A stretch of DNA of 49,456 bases from an uncultured Ruminococcus sp. (GTDB lineage: Bacteria; Bacillota; Clostridia; Monoglobales; Monoglobaceae). The notes under the pieces were generated by a model that was not told the origin of the DNA, ran no database searches, and worked only from the letters and a program-made list of their open reading frames with translations. The stretch covers positions 1 through 49,456 of the forward strand of contig CACWIG010000011.1 of the NCBI GenBank assembly GCA_902760955.1, given 5' to 3'. This document shows, in pieces, positions 1 through 7,575 of the stretch. Each line of letters begins with the position of its first letter. Within the stretch, counting starts at the first letter, position 1. The translations under genes were made by a program, and so were the position numbers.

Positions 1-74
<74 letters not shown>

Positions 75-93
75 ATATTTATACAACTCGTAT

Positions 94-122
94 ATTATAC
101 CACCGCTTAGCAAAAAAATCAA
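94..122 (-). promoter_or_regulatory. Sigma-A promoter of tRNA-Arg
   Basis: Read on the minus strand, a -35 TTGATT (117-122) and a perfect -10 TATAAT (94-99) are separated by 17 bp. The -10 lies about 20 bp upstream of the tRNA 5' end. Confidence 0.7.
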
Positions 123-193
123 GTCTTTTTTCAAAAAAATTTACAATTTCAAAAAACAACCTTTTAGAGCGTAGCTTTACACATAAAAACTTT

Positions 194-985
194 TTATTTA
201 ATCGCTTCATATAAAATAGGTAGAATTTCAGAATATACCTTGTCAAAGTCAGATAAGGGAAGAGGGTTCTTGCCCTTTCCCACCTCGATGGTAAAGGCAG
301 GTTTTCTGAATTTTTTTATAAACCAATCCTTAAAACCTCCGTAAGACGCAATTCCGTCGGGAACATCTCTGACGTAACTGCTTACTTGCTCAAACCGCTT
401 CAGATAATCCTCGGTTCCCGAAGGAACAATACCGCAGAAGTCATAATATATAACACGGCCTTGGCTATGGAGGGCAAAAGCCGCATCAAACTTGTTCTGG
501 CGTGTGAAGTTGGCAACGGCACGTGTTTCCGGCTCGGACTCGGGGAATTCGCCGCCAAAGCGCGTCGCACCGGGTTCTGCAATGCCGTAGCTTAACTCGG
601 TTTGCTTGGATAGCTCCCATAATGCATCATAGTTGTGGTTTAAGTCAACGCCATTTGCATTTGCTTGCCATCCGTCAACCGATGCCGAGATTTCAACGCC
701 ATCGGGATTGACCATAGGAACAATATAAACAGTGGTAGACATAGTGGATTGTTCACAGGATATATCTTTGGCAAACTCAATTAAAATCTTTGCGGTCAGC
801 CATTCCATACCGTGATGGCAGCCGTTTAAAAAGACTTTGCGTGAACCATTGCCGATTTTTATGGCATATAACTCTTTGCCGTCTACGCTTTTGCCTATGG
901 AATATACAGGGGTTTGAGGGTAAGTTTTCTTAAGCTCATTAATATCCCTTAAAAGATTTTCATATTTATAGATTGGTTTTTTCAT
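194..985 (-). CDS. M14-family zinc carboxypeptidase
   Basis: This is a single-domain metallocarboxypeptidase of about 263 residues. The zinc ligands are visible: H58 and E61 in HHGMEW and H173 in LHSQG. The likely catalytic glutamate is E234 in TIEVGKG, and NPDGVE lies at about 93-98. Family members of this size include gamma-D-glutamyl-diaminopimelate peptidases acting on peptidoglycan peptides, but the substrate cannot be read from sequence. No signal peptide is seen, so it is probably cytoplasmic, perhaps in wall-peptide recycling. I chose the ATG at 985, which has AAGGA 11 bp upstream, over the in-frame GTG at 994, which sits only 2 bp from that motif. It stands alone between the tRNA and the surface-protein genes. 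Confidence 0.85.
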   Translation of the reverse strand: MKKPIYKYENLLRDINELKKTYPQTPVYSIGKSVDGKELYAIKIGNGSRKVFLNGCHHGMEWLTAKILIEFAKDISCEQSTMSTTVYIVPMVNPDGVEISASVDGWQANANGVDLNHNYDALWELSKQTELSYGIAEPGATRFGGEFPESEPETRAVANFTRQNKFDAAFALHSQGRVIYYDFCGIVPSGTEDYLKRFEQVSSYVRDVPDGIASYGGFKDWFIKKFRKPAFTIEVGKGKNPLPLSDFDKVYSEILPILYEAIK

Positions 986-1150
986 AATTATCACAGTCCT
1001 TAAACAGTCATTTTGCAGTATGTATTAAATACACTTTGAATATAATTGTGCTGAAATGAAAATTTTTATGCAGATACAACAATTATATGCAATATATTCA
1101 ATAAAGATAAACAAAAAGAGCAAAAAAGAAAAGTTTTTTTCAAAAAGGTA

Positions 1151-1179
1151 TTGAAAAAAATTGAAGTGTGTAGTATAAT
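1151..1179 (+). promoter_or_regulatory. Strong promoter for the surface-protein pair
   Basis: TTGAAA (1151-1156), a 17-bp spacer and a perfect TATAAT (1174-1179). Transcription would start near 1186, leaving a leader of about 195 nt before the first gene. The leader holds a 6-bp hairpin at 1321-1335 and an extra AGGAGG-like sequence near 1267-1273 with no obvious ORF behind it. Nothing else is seen in the gap 986-1382. Confidence 0.75.
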
Positions 1180-1382
1180 GCAATATATATAAATGAAAAT
1201 TAATTAGAATACGGGGAGCAATACCCTTTATTTGTATCTCTGTATTTATTTGCTTATTATTAAAGAAAGGAGGATACCTTACAATATCTGAATAATATTG
1301 TGGTATGATTTGCTACAAAGGTCTGATTTTCAGACGCTAATAAAAAAGAGTATAGTTTATTATTTAGGAGGTAAAAAAGAAT

Positions 1383-3089
1383 ATGAAGAAAAATTTATTT
1401 AAAAAAGTTGCTGCATTAGTAACAGCTACATCAATGATTGCTTCATTGGGCACAGTTGCTTTTGCGGAAAATTATTCTGGAACTGGCATAAACATTACAA
1501 GTGTTAATGCTCAAAAAGCAGTTAATAATGATGGTGCAGTTGTTGATGGTGTATATGATGTTACTGTGTCGTATGAAGTGGCTAACGACGTAACAAATGC
1601 TATCGGTGTAACAATGCTCGCTTACGCAGGAGAAAATCTTTCTGTTGATGCGAAGGGATATACTAAATATAATGATTCAATGCAGATTGTAGGTATTGAT
1701 CAGCAGGAACAGACAGCTCAGACAGGCACATTTGAGTTTAGAGTTACCACAAAAGGTGATGCTGCTGATGCAATTAAGGTTACTTATGACGTACCGTCGA
1801 TTATTTTGGTAAGCGGTGACAATGTTACTCCCGCAGCTGCTATGTTTACAATTACAGAACCTGCTTGGGTAGCTGATAAAGCTGAATATACAGGCATCAC
1901 TGAGTTTGATGTTGAGTGGCCTTACGATGAAGCTGCAATTAAACAGGCGATTGTCAAAAATGTTTCAATTAATGATATTAAGTTAAGTAAATCCGGTACA
2001 GGCAAAGAGACTCAGTTCTCAAGTATCGGCACTGTTACTGAAGAAAGCTTTGCTGTTGTAAAGACAGGTGATACATATTCAGTAACATTTACTTTCCCAA
2101 GCGATGCGGTTGTGGATGGTGCTGAGTTGGATTCAAAATTAACAAGTGTTAGCATTGGTGAAATTGTTGTTAATAAAAAGGCTTGGACGGTTACATCAAC
2201 ATCTTACGGTTCAGATAACAAGATGACAATTTCAAGTCAGGGTTCACTTGCAGATGTTAAGTCTGCGGTTGAAGCTAAGCTCGCTGAGGTTGGTGTAACG
2301 GTTAAAGGCTCTGAAGAAGGTATGACTAAGACAATCAAGACAGTTACAGTTGGTGATTTCACTGTTGCAGGTAGTGCTGCTTATGACGAGAAATGTGCAG
2401 CTGATCAAAAAGTAACAGGTAGCGTAACAGCTGATATTTCAGGCGATACAGAGGTTACTGTAGCAGACAGTGAAAAGCTTACATTTGAGCTTGAGGTTAC
2501 TGTTAAATCCGCAGCGGCTGCAAAGTGGGAGATTGTGAGTGCTGAAATGTCAGGCAGTGCGATTACATTTAACGATCAAGAGTCTACGGTAACTGCAGGT
2601 AGTTTATTGACTGATATAACAACAGAAGTACATAGTCGCACAGCTACACTTAAAGGTGCTAATACAGAAGAAACAGAGAATGTTTCACTTGCAACAGCTA
2701 CAGTTGCCGTAGAGGATGCAAGTAAGTTTATCTATACAGTTACAATTCCTGCTTCTGTAGGAGCAACTTTGGCTAATATTCCTGCAGAGGGTTACGCATT
2801 TGATATCACTGTTGTTGTAAATTATAAGAAGCCGGCTGTTGTATATGGTGATATTACCGGTGATACAGATGAGAATGGTAAAGAAATTGGCGATGGAGAA
2901 GTTGCTATGAATGATGTTAACAAAGCGTTCCAGTATGCTATGGGTAACATAGAACTGGAAGATTGGCAAAAGACAGCAGCTAATGTTGCAACCGCTCCAG
3001 CTGATGAAGAAATAGCTATGAATGATGTTAACTCAATGTTCCAGTATGCTATGGGTAACATATCTAAATTCCCGGTAGAAGGCGAATAA
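1383..3089 (+). CDS. Secreted protein with C-terminal dockerin-like duplication
   Basis: The protein has 568 residues. A typical Sec signal peptide covers residues 1-28 (basic MKKNLFKK, a hydrophobic core, cleavage after VAFA). Residues about 30-485 are rich in Thr, Val and Ala and look like a series of beta-sandwich domains; I do not recognise a catalytic domain. The C-terminus (about 488-563) has two copies of an E-x-A-M-N-D-V-N-x-x-F-Q-Y-A-M-G-N segment. The first is preceded by GDITGD, which resembles the calcium-binding half of a type I dockerin with an insertion, and the second lacks a clear copy of that loop. The start has AGGAGG 10 bp upstream. It is followed 92 bp later by the SLH/cohesin-like gene with no terminator between, so the two are probably co-transcribed. 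The dockerin call is by motif only. Confidence 0.75.
   Translation: MKKNLFKKVAALVTATSMIASLGTVAFAENYSGTGINITSVNAQKAVNNDGAVVDGVYDVTVSYEVANDVTNAIGVTMLAYAGENLSVDAKGYTKYNDSMQIVGIDQQEQTAQTGTFEFRVTTKGDAADAIKVTYDVPSIILVSGDNVTPAAAMFTITEPAWVADKAEYTGITEFDVEWPYDEAAIKQAIVKNVSINDIKLSKSGTGKETQFSSIGTVTEESFAVVKTGDTYSVTFTFPSDAVVDGAELDSKLTSVSIGEIVVNKKAWTVTSTSYGSDNKMTISSQGSLADVKSAVEAKLAEVGVTVKGSEEGMTKTIKTVTVGDFTVAGSAAYDEKCAADQKVTGSVTADISGDTEVTVADSEKLTFELEVTVKSAAAAKWEIVSAEMSGSAITFNDQESTVTAGSLLTDITTEVHSRTATLKGANTEETENVSLATATVAVEDASKFIYTVTIPASVGATLANIPAEGYAFDITVVVNYKKPAVVYGDITGDTDENGKEIGDGEVAMNDVNKAFQYAMGNIELEDWQKTAANVATAPADEEIAMNDVNSMFQYAMGNISKFPVEGE
2904..2950 (+). repeat. 47-bp direct repeat, copy 1, within the dockerin-like region
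   Basis: It matches 3015-3061 at 43 of 47 bases, in the same reading frame, offset by 111 bp. Near-identity at DNA level implies a recent duplication or continuing conversion of the two half-modules. Confidence 0.9.
3015..3061 (+). repeat. 47-bp direct repeat, copy 2, within the dockerin-like region
   Basis: Second copy of the 2904-2950 repeat. The four differences cluster in a six-base stretch that changes the residues after AMNDVN from KA to SM. Confidence 0.9.
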
Positions 3090-3181
3090 TATTAATTGTA
3101 TTATCATATGTGTTAAATGAAAAGTATAAAGTATTATTCAAATATGAATACAAATAAAAAAGAATTATGGAGGAATAATTA

Positions 3182-5509
3182 ATGAGAAACTTAAAAAAAA
3201 TTACTGCTATTATTTTAGCGGTTACTATGTTGTTTTCACTTATGAGTATTAGCGTATTTGCTGATGAAAATGTATTTGATATAAAGGTTGTATTTAATAC
3301 AAAATCAGTTGGACAGGGCAAACAATTAGAGGCATCTGTATATTATGTTTCAAAGTCGGGTGAGGCGATTGATTTTGCAACAAATGGATTTGACTTTAAT
3401 TTCCCGACAACATGGACTGTTGAAAACAAAAATGATAAAAATAAATTAAATGATGTTAAAAAGGGTATAACAGGATCTGTTAACGAAGAAAAGGGATATG
3501 TAAGATTTGGTTCTACGAGTGCAACTGTTGCACCGACCGATGTAGTTGGAAAGATTGTGTTCAACATTCCCGCAGATGCAACAATAGGAGAAGTTGTTTT
3601 CTCTTGTACAAATTTAGGATTTAGTTTGAATGACGATGACAAAACTGATGTGTCGACTAAAGTAGGTTTGCCTACTGATATTGATTTGACGATATCAATT
3701 CTTAAGGCTTTCACAGTTGCATCAGTTACTCCCGGTACAAAGACAGTTGATCTTGGTACAGAAGAGGCAGATGTAATTGCTGAACTTAATAAGATGGAAT
3801 TTGCAGTAGCAGGTAATGCTGATGATAAAGGCACACTTAAGGCAAACAATTGGGTAGCTACAGGATACAAAAAGGACGTAGCAGGAGAATATAAATTTGA
3901 AGGTGACCTTATTGCTACAGATGTTATCTCTGTAGATGATGTAAGTAAGGTAACCGTAACTGTCACAGTTAGCAAAATTGCTCTTAAAGCTGATATGGTA
4001 ACAACAGCGCTTGAGGGTAAGTTTATGCAGGAAGCAGGCGTAACAAAAACAGCAGAAGAAGTTGCTGCTGCACTTCCTCAGACCGTAACGGTAGAGAAGA
4101 ATGGTTACAAGGCTGAACTCGCAGTTACTTGGACACCGGGTGCAACACTTGCACTTGATGAAGTTGGTACAACAGCAGAAGTTACAGGTACAATAACAGG
4201 TGCAGATAACTTTGAAGGTACGGCAACAATCACAGGTACTGTTACAGTAGTTCCTGCTGAAGTTAAGGATTGTAAGATTTCTGTATCAGGCGTAACTGCA
4301 AACAGCAAACCTGTAGTTACAGTTACAATTCCGGCATCTGCAAAAATTGTTGCAGAAAAGAAAATCGTAGTAACACTTGCTCCGCAAGCTGCATTGGCGG
4401 CAGAAGTTGGTGGTACAGCAGAATACACAATTACAGACGCCGATGTTGCAGAGGCTGAAGAAAAAGGTTCATTTACAGCTAAAATTCAGTTCCCTCAGTC
4501 AATCAAGACTATGGGCTTTGCTACAGGCGATAACTTAGCTTTAACAGTTGAGTATGATGGTGCTACACTTATCACAGATACAGCAGAAGATGGTATAGTT
4601 GACGTTAAGGTTCAGGCTACAAGCAATCCTACAGGTGCTGCCGGTACTATAACACCTGCTCCTTCTACATCTTACACAGTTAAGGTTGCTGAAACAACAA
4701 ATGGTACAGCAAGCGTTTCTGCTTCAAGTGCTATGAAGGGAGAAACTGTTACAGTTACAGCTGCTCCTGCTGAAGGATATGTTGTAAAGGGTATCACAGT
4801 AGCTGACGCTCTTGGCAATGCAGTAGAAGTTAAAGATGGTGCATTCGTAATGCCTGCTGCAAATGTTGTTGTAACAGTTGAATTTGCAGAAGAGACAAAA
4901 GAACCTACAGAACCTACAGAAGAAACAACATTTGCTGACGTTCCTGCAGGTCACTGGGCTGCTGAGGCTATTGATTACCTCAAGTCAGTAGGTGCTGTTA
5001 ATGGTAAGACAGAAACAGAGTTTGATCCTGATGGTTCAGTAACACGTGCTGAATTCACAAAGATGCTCGTTTCACTTATTGATGCTGAAGAAGTTGCAAC
5101 AGATGTAGAGTTTGCAGATTGTCCTGCAGATGCTTGGTACACACCTTACGTTGCAAAAGCTGTTGCAATGGGTCTTGTAAACGGTGTATCTGATACAGAG
5201 TTTGCTCCTGACAGCACAATCTCACGTGAAGATGTTTGCACAATTATCGGACGTTTCCTCAACATTACTGCTGAAATCGAAGATAAGGAACTCACATTCA
5301 CAGATGCTGCTGATGTAGCTGATTACGCTGCACGTTATGTTGCTTATATGGCAGAACTCGGTATCGTAAATGGTTACTCTGATGGAACATTTGCTCCTAA
5401 GGCAAGCATCACAAGAGCTGAATCTGCAAAGGTTCTTTACGGCTTAAGCAAAGTTTTAGCTGATGATGCAGAAGTTGCTGAAGAAGTAGCTGAGGAAGTA
5501 GCTGAATAA
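3182..5509 (+). CDS. SLH-anchored surface protein with cohesin-like N-terminal domain
   Basis: The protein has 775 residues. The signal peptide is residues 1-27, with cleavage near VFA-DE. Residues about 29-175 look like a cohesin or related beta-sandwich: a GKQLEASVYY strand, a GYVRFG segment, then VVGKIVFNIPADATIGEVVFS as in the late strands of cohesin. Ig-like repeats with TGTITG motifs follow. A bacterial repeat of the InlB B-repeat/Flg_new type lies at about 497-573 (TNGTASV, GYVVKGI, MPAANVVV), then a Glu/Thr/Pro linker. Three SLH domains (about 583-758) have FADVPAGHWA, NG-type and ITRAE-type motifs; they would bind pyruvylated secondary wall polymer. A short acidic VAEE-repeat tail ends it. 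The start has GGAGG 8 bp upstream, and a terminator follows. Confidence 0.85.
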   Translation: MRNLKKITAIILAVTMLFSLMSISVFADENVFDIKVVFNTKSVGQGKQLEASVYYVSKSGEAIDFATNGFDFNFPTTWTVENKNDKNKLNDVKKGITGSVNEEKGYVRFGSTSATVAPTDVVGKIVFNIPADATIGEVVFSCTNLGFSLNDDDKTDVSTKVGLPTDIDLTISILKAFTVASVTPGTKTVDLGTEEADVIAELNKMEFAVAGNADDKGTLKANNWVATGYKKDVAGEYKFEGDLIATDVISVDDVSKVTVTVTVSKIALKADMVTTALEGKFMQEAGVTKTAEEVAAALPQTVTVEKNGYKAELAVTWTPGATLALDEVGTTAEVTGTITGADNFEGTATITGTVTVVPAEVKDCKISVSGVTANSKPVVTVTIPASAKIVAEKKIVVTLAPQAALAAEVGGTAEYTITDADVAEAEEKGSFTAKIQFPQSIKTMGFATGDNLALTVEYDGATLITDTAEDGIVDVKVQATSNPTGAAGTITPAPSTSYTVKVAETTNGTASVSASSAMKGETVTVTAAPAEGYVVKGITVADALGNAVEVKDGAFVMPAANVVVTVEFAEETKEPTEPTEETTFADVPAGHWAAEAIDYLKSVGAVNGKTETEFDPDGSVTRAEFTKMLVSLIDAEEVATDVEFADCPADAWYTPYVAKAVAMGLVNGVSDTEFAPDSTISREDVCTIIGRFLNITAEIEDKELTFTDAADVADYAARYVAYMAELGIVNGYSDGTFAPKASITRAESAKVLYGLSKVLADDAEVAEEVAEEVAE

Positions 5510-5534
5510 TCTATAACATTAAATAGTATATTAA

Positions 5535-5566
5535 AGATGCCTGACAATAGTCGGGCATCTTTTTTA
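5535..5566 (+). terminator. Rho-independent terminator after the SLH gene
   Basis: AGATGCCTGA pairs with TCGGGCATCT around a 6-nt loop, followed by TTTTTT. It ends the dockerin/SLH transcription unit. Confidence 0.85.
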
Positions 5567-5628
5567 GTATAATTCATAATAATGTAGGGTTTTGGGCAAT
5601 TATTTAATAAAATTATTGCGAAAATAAG

Positions 5629-5767
5629 CCCTCCTTGTGTAAAGGAGGGTGGCACACGAAGTGTGACGGGAGGATTGGTGGTATGGATAAATTGTATAAC
5701 AAATTATCTTTTGTAGTTCAATATCAAGATCCCTCAGACGACTACGCTGACGGCTCCCTTTACGCAA
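5629..5767. repeat. MITE-like non-coding element with degenerate inverted ends
   Basis: The left arm (5629-5678) contains the hairpin CCCTCCTT/AAGGAGGG followed by CACAC-GAA-GTGTG and a GGGAGGATTG end. The right arm (5725-5767) is roughly its inverse: GATCCCTCA, then a GACGG-CTCCCTTTACGC segment. Between them lie about 46 bp without coding potential. From memory, elements of this look are common in gut Clostridia. It fills most of the gap 5567-5806. Confidence 0.5.
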
Positions 5768-5806
5768 TGAAAAAAACATATGACACAAACTCTTAACTGT
5801 GATTAC

Positions 5807-5835
5807 TTGACTTTTATGGCTAAACAGTGTAAAAT
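5807..5835 (+). promoter_or_regulatory. Promoter of gltX-metG
   Basis: TTGACT (5807-5812), 17 bp, TAAAAT (5830-5835). A 16-bp perfect palindrome lies at 5856-5871, close downstream of the expected start point. Confidence 0.7.
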
Positions 5836-5855
5836 GGTAAAGTAGTTTATGTTTT

Positions 5856-5871
5856 CATAAGTTAACTTATG
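5856..5871. promoter_or_regulatory. 16-bp perfect palindrome, possible operator
   Basis: CATAAGTTAACTTATG is self-complementary and lies about 20 bp downstream of the -10 box of the gltX promoter, in the early transcribed region. It has no T tract, so it is not a terminator. A repressor site is possible but no matching regulator is identified. Confidence 0.4.
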
Positions 5872-5917
5872 GACACTGATTTATATAAGGATTACAGGCA
5901 GAAAGGATTGTTTGTTT

Positions 5918-7558
5918 ATGGATAATATAAAGTTGGCAGAGCTTTTGTTTCCTGATGTCAAGACAGAGGCGGAAGAATATGAAAAAATGTATCCTGAGAG
6001 AAATCTCCCTGAGGGTGCAATGGTTACCCGTATAGGACCGAGTCCGACAGGGTTTGTTCACCTGGGTAATTTATATAACGCTATGATTGGCGAGAGATTG
6101 GCACATCAAAGCAATGGTGTGTTTTATCTGAGAGTTGAGGATACAGATGCAAAAAGAGAGGTAAGCGGAGCAGTTGAGTTGGTTTTATCTGCAATGGATT
6201 ACTTCGGAATACACTTTGACGAGGGCGTTGTTGAAAATGATGGACAAAATGGCGCGTATGCTCCCTATCGTCAAAGACTTCGTAAGGACATATATCATTG
6301 TTTTGCAAAGAAACTTGTAGAAATGGGATATGCATATCCGTGCTTTTGCAGTGAAGAAAAGCTTGCTGAAATGCGAGAGGCTCAGATTTCAAAGAAGTTG
6401 AACTTTGGGTACTACGGCGAATGGGCTGTATGTCGTGAATTGTCTTTTGAAGAGATAAAAAGCAGAATTGAAGCAGGGGAAGAATATGTTTTGCGTTTCC
6501 GTTCAAACGGGGATATAAATAACACTGTTGAAGTTTTTGACGGTATTCGCGGAATATTAAAGCTGCAAGAGAATTATCAGGACTTTGTATTGCTTAAATC
6601 AGACGGAATACCAACCTATCATTTTGCCCACGTTGTTGACGACCATTTTATGCGTACAACACACGTTGCAAGAGGCGAGGAATGGCTGTCTACACTTCCC
6701 ATACACGTACAGTTATTTGATACGCTTGGCTGGCAACGTCCTATATATTGCCATACGCCTGTGCTGATGAAGATGGACGGAGATACAAAGAGAAAGCTGT
6801 CAAAGAGAAAGGACCCTGAATTAGGTCTTGACTATTATCGTTCAGAGGGGTATTTGCCCTCTGCTGTTCGGGAATACTTAATGACAGTATTAAATTCAAA
6901 CTTTGAGGAATGGCGTGCGGAAAATCCTGACAAGGATATGAACGAGTTTAAGTTCACATTAGAGAAAATGAGTACCTCAGGTGCGTTGTTTGATATGATG
7001 AAGTTTGATGATATAAGCCGTGAAATCATATTCAAAATGACGCCTGAGGATATATATGAGCAAATGTCCCAGTGGCTCGATGAATATAATTCTGAGTTCA
7101 ACAAGTTGTTCACAAGGGATAAAGAACTGACATTAAAGGCGATAAATGTCGGCAGAGATGCGGCACGTCCGAGGAAAGATTTAACTAATTGGAAGCAGGC
7201 CAGCGAATTTCTTTCAATTTACTATGACGAGAGTTTGAAGATGGAGTGTCCTTTCCCTGAAAATGTAAGTGATGAGGACAGAACAGAAATTTTGGACAGA
7301 TATCTGGCATCCTACAACCATAATGATGATAATTCCGAGTGGTTCCAAAAGATAAGAGAGATAACAGATGATATGGGATACGCTGTCAAGCCAAAGGACT
7401 ACAAGAAAAATCCCGATATGTATAAGGGAAGTATAACAGATGTAAGTAATGTTATCCGTGTTGCCTTGACAGGCAGAACAAACTCTCCTGATTTGTGGGA
7501 AATCTGTCACATAATAGGAGAGGACGCAATGCGTCGCAGAATTGAGAACGCAAGATAA
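5918..7558 (+). CDS. gltX: Glutamyl-tRNA synthetase
   Basis: Class I synthetase that charges tRNA-Glu (and in many Firmicutes tRNA-Gln, for later amidation). The HIGH-type motif is HLGN at 48-51 within PSPTGFVHLG, and the KMSKS-type motif is KLSKRK near 293. A Cys cluster (CFC, then a Cys about 25 residues on) lies around residues 145-175. At about 546 residues it is longer than the usual 480-490, with a 30-residue N-terminal extension before the Rossmann core and a long helical C-terminus. The ATG at 5918 has GAAAGGA at good spacing; the upstream in-frame TTG at 5912 would sit too close. The stop is 17 bp before the next synthetase gene, so the two form an operon. Confidence 0.93.
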   Translation: MDNIKLAELLFPDVKTEAEEYEKMYPERNLPEGAMVTRIGPSPTGFVHLGNLYNAMIGERLAHQSNGVFYLRVEDTDAKREVSGAVELVLSAMDYFGIHFDEGVVENDGQNGAYAPYRQRLRKDIYHCFAKKLVEMGYAYPCFCSEEKLAEMREAQISKKLNFGYYGEWAVCRELSFEEIKSRIEAGEEYVLRFRSNGDINNTVEVFDGIRGILKLQENYQDFVLLKSDGIPTYHFAHVVDDHFMRTTHVARGEEWLSTLPIHVQLFDTLGWQRPIYCHTPVLMKMDGDTKRKLSKRKDPELGLDYYRSEGYLPSAVREYLMTVLNSNFEEWRAENPDKDMNEFKFTLEKMSTSGALFDMMKFDDISREIIFKMTPEDIYEQMSQWLDEYNSEFNKLFTRDKELTLKAINVGRDAARPRKDLTNWKQASEFLSIYYDESLKMECPFPENVSDEDRTEILDRYLASYNHNDDNSEWFQKIREITDDMGYAVKPKDYKKNPDMYKGSITDVSNVIRVALTGRTNSPDLWEICHIIGEDAMRRRIENAR

Positions 7559-7575
7559 TTTTATTGGAGGCAAGA

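Noticed and set aside
3064..4954. Long open frames antisense to the SLH gene
   Set aside because: They are Ser/Thr/Val-rich shadows of the repetitive, Ala/Thr/Val-rich coding strand with no start signals.
5867..5917. T-box riboswitch ahead of gltX
   Set aside because: The leader is only about 75 nt and lacks the T-box sequence and specifier hairpin.
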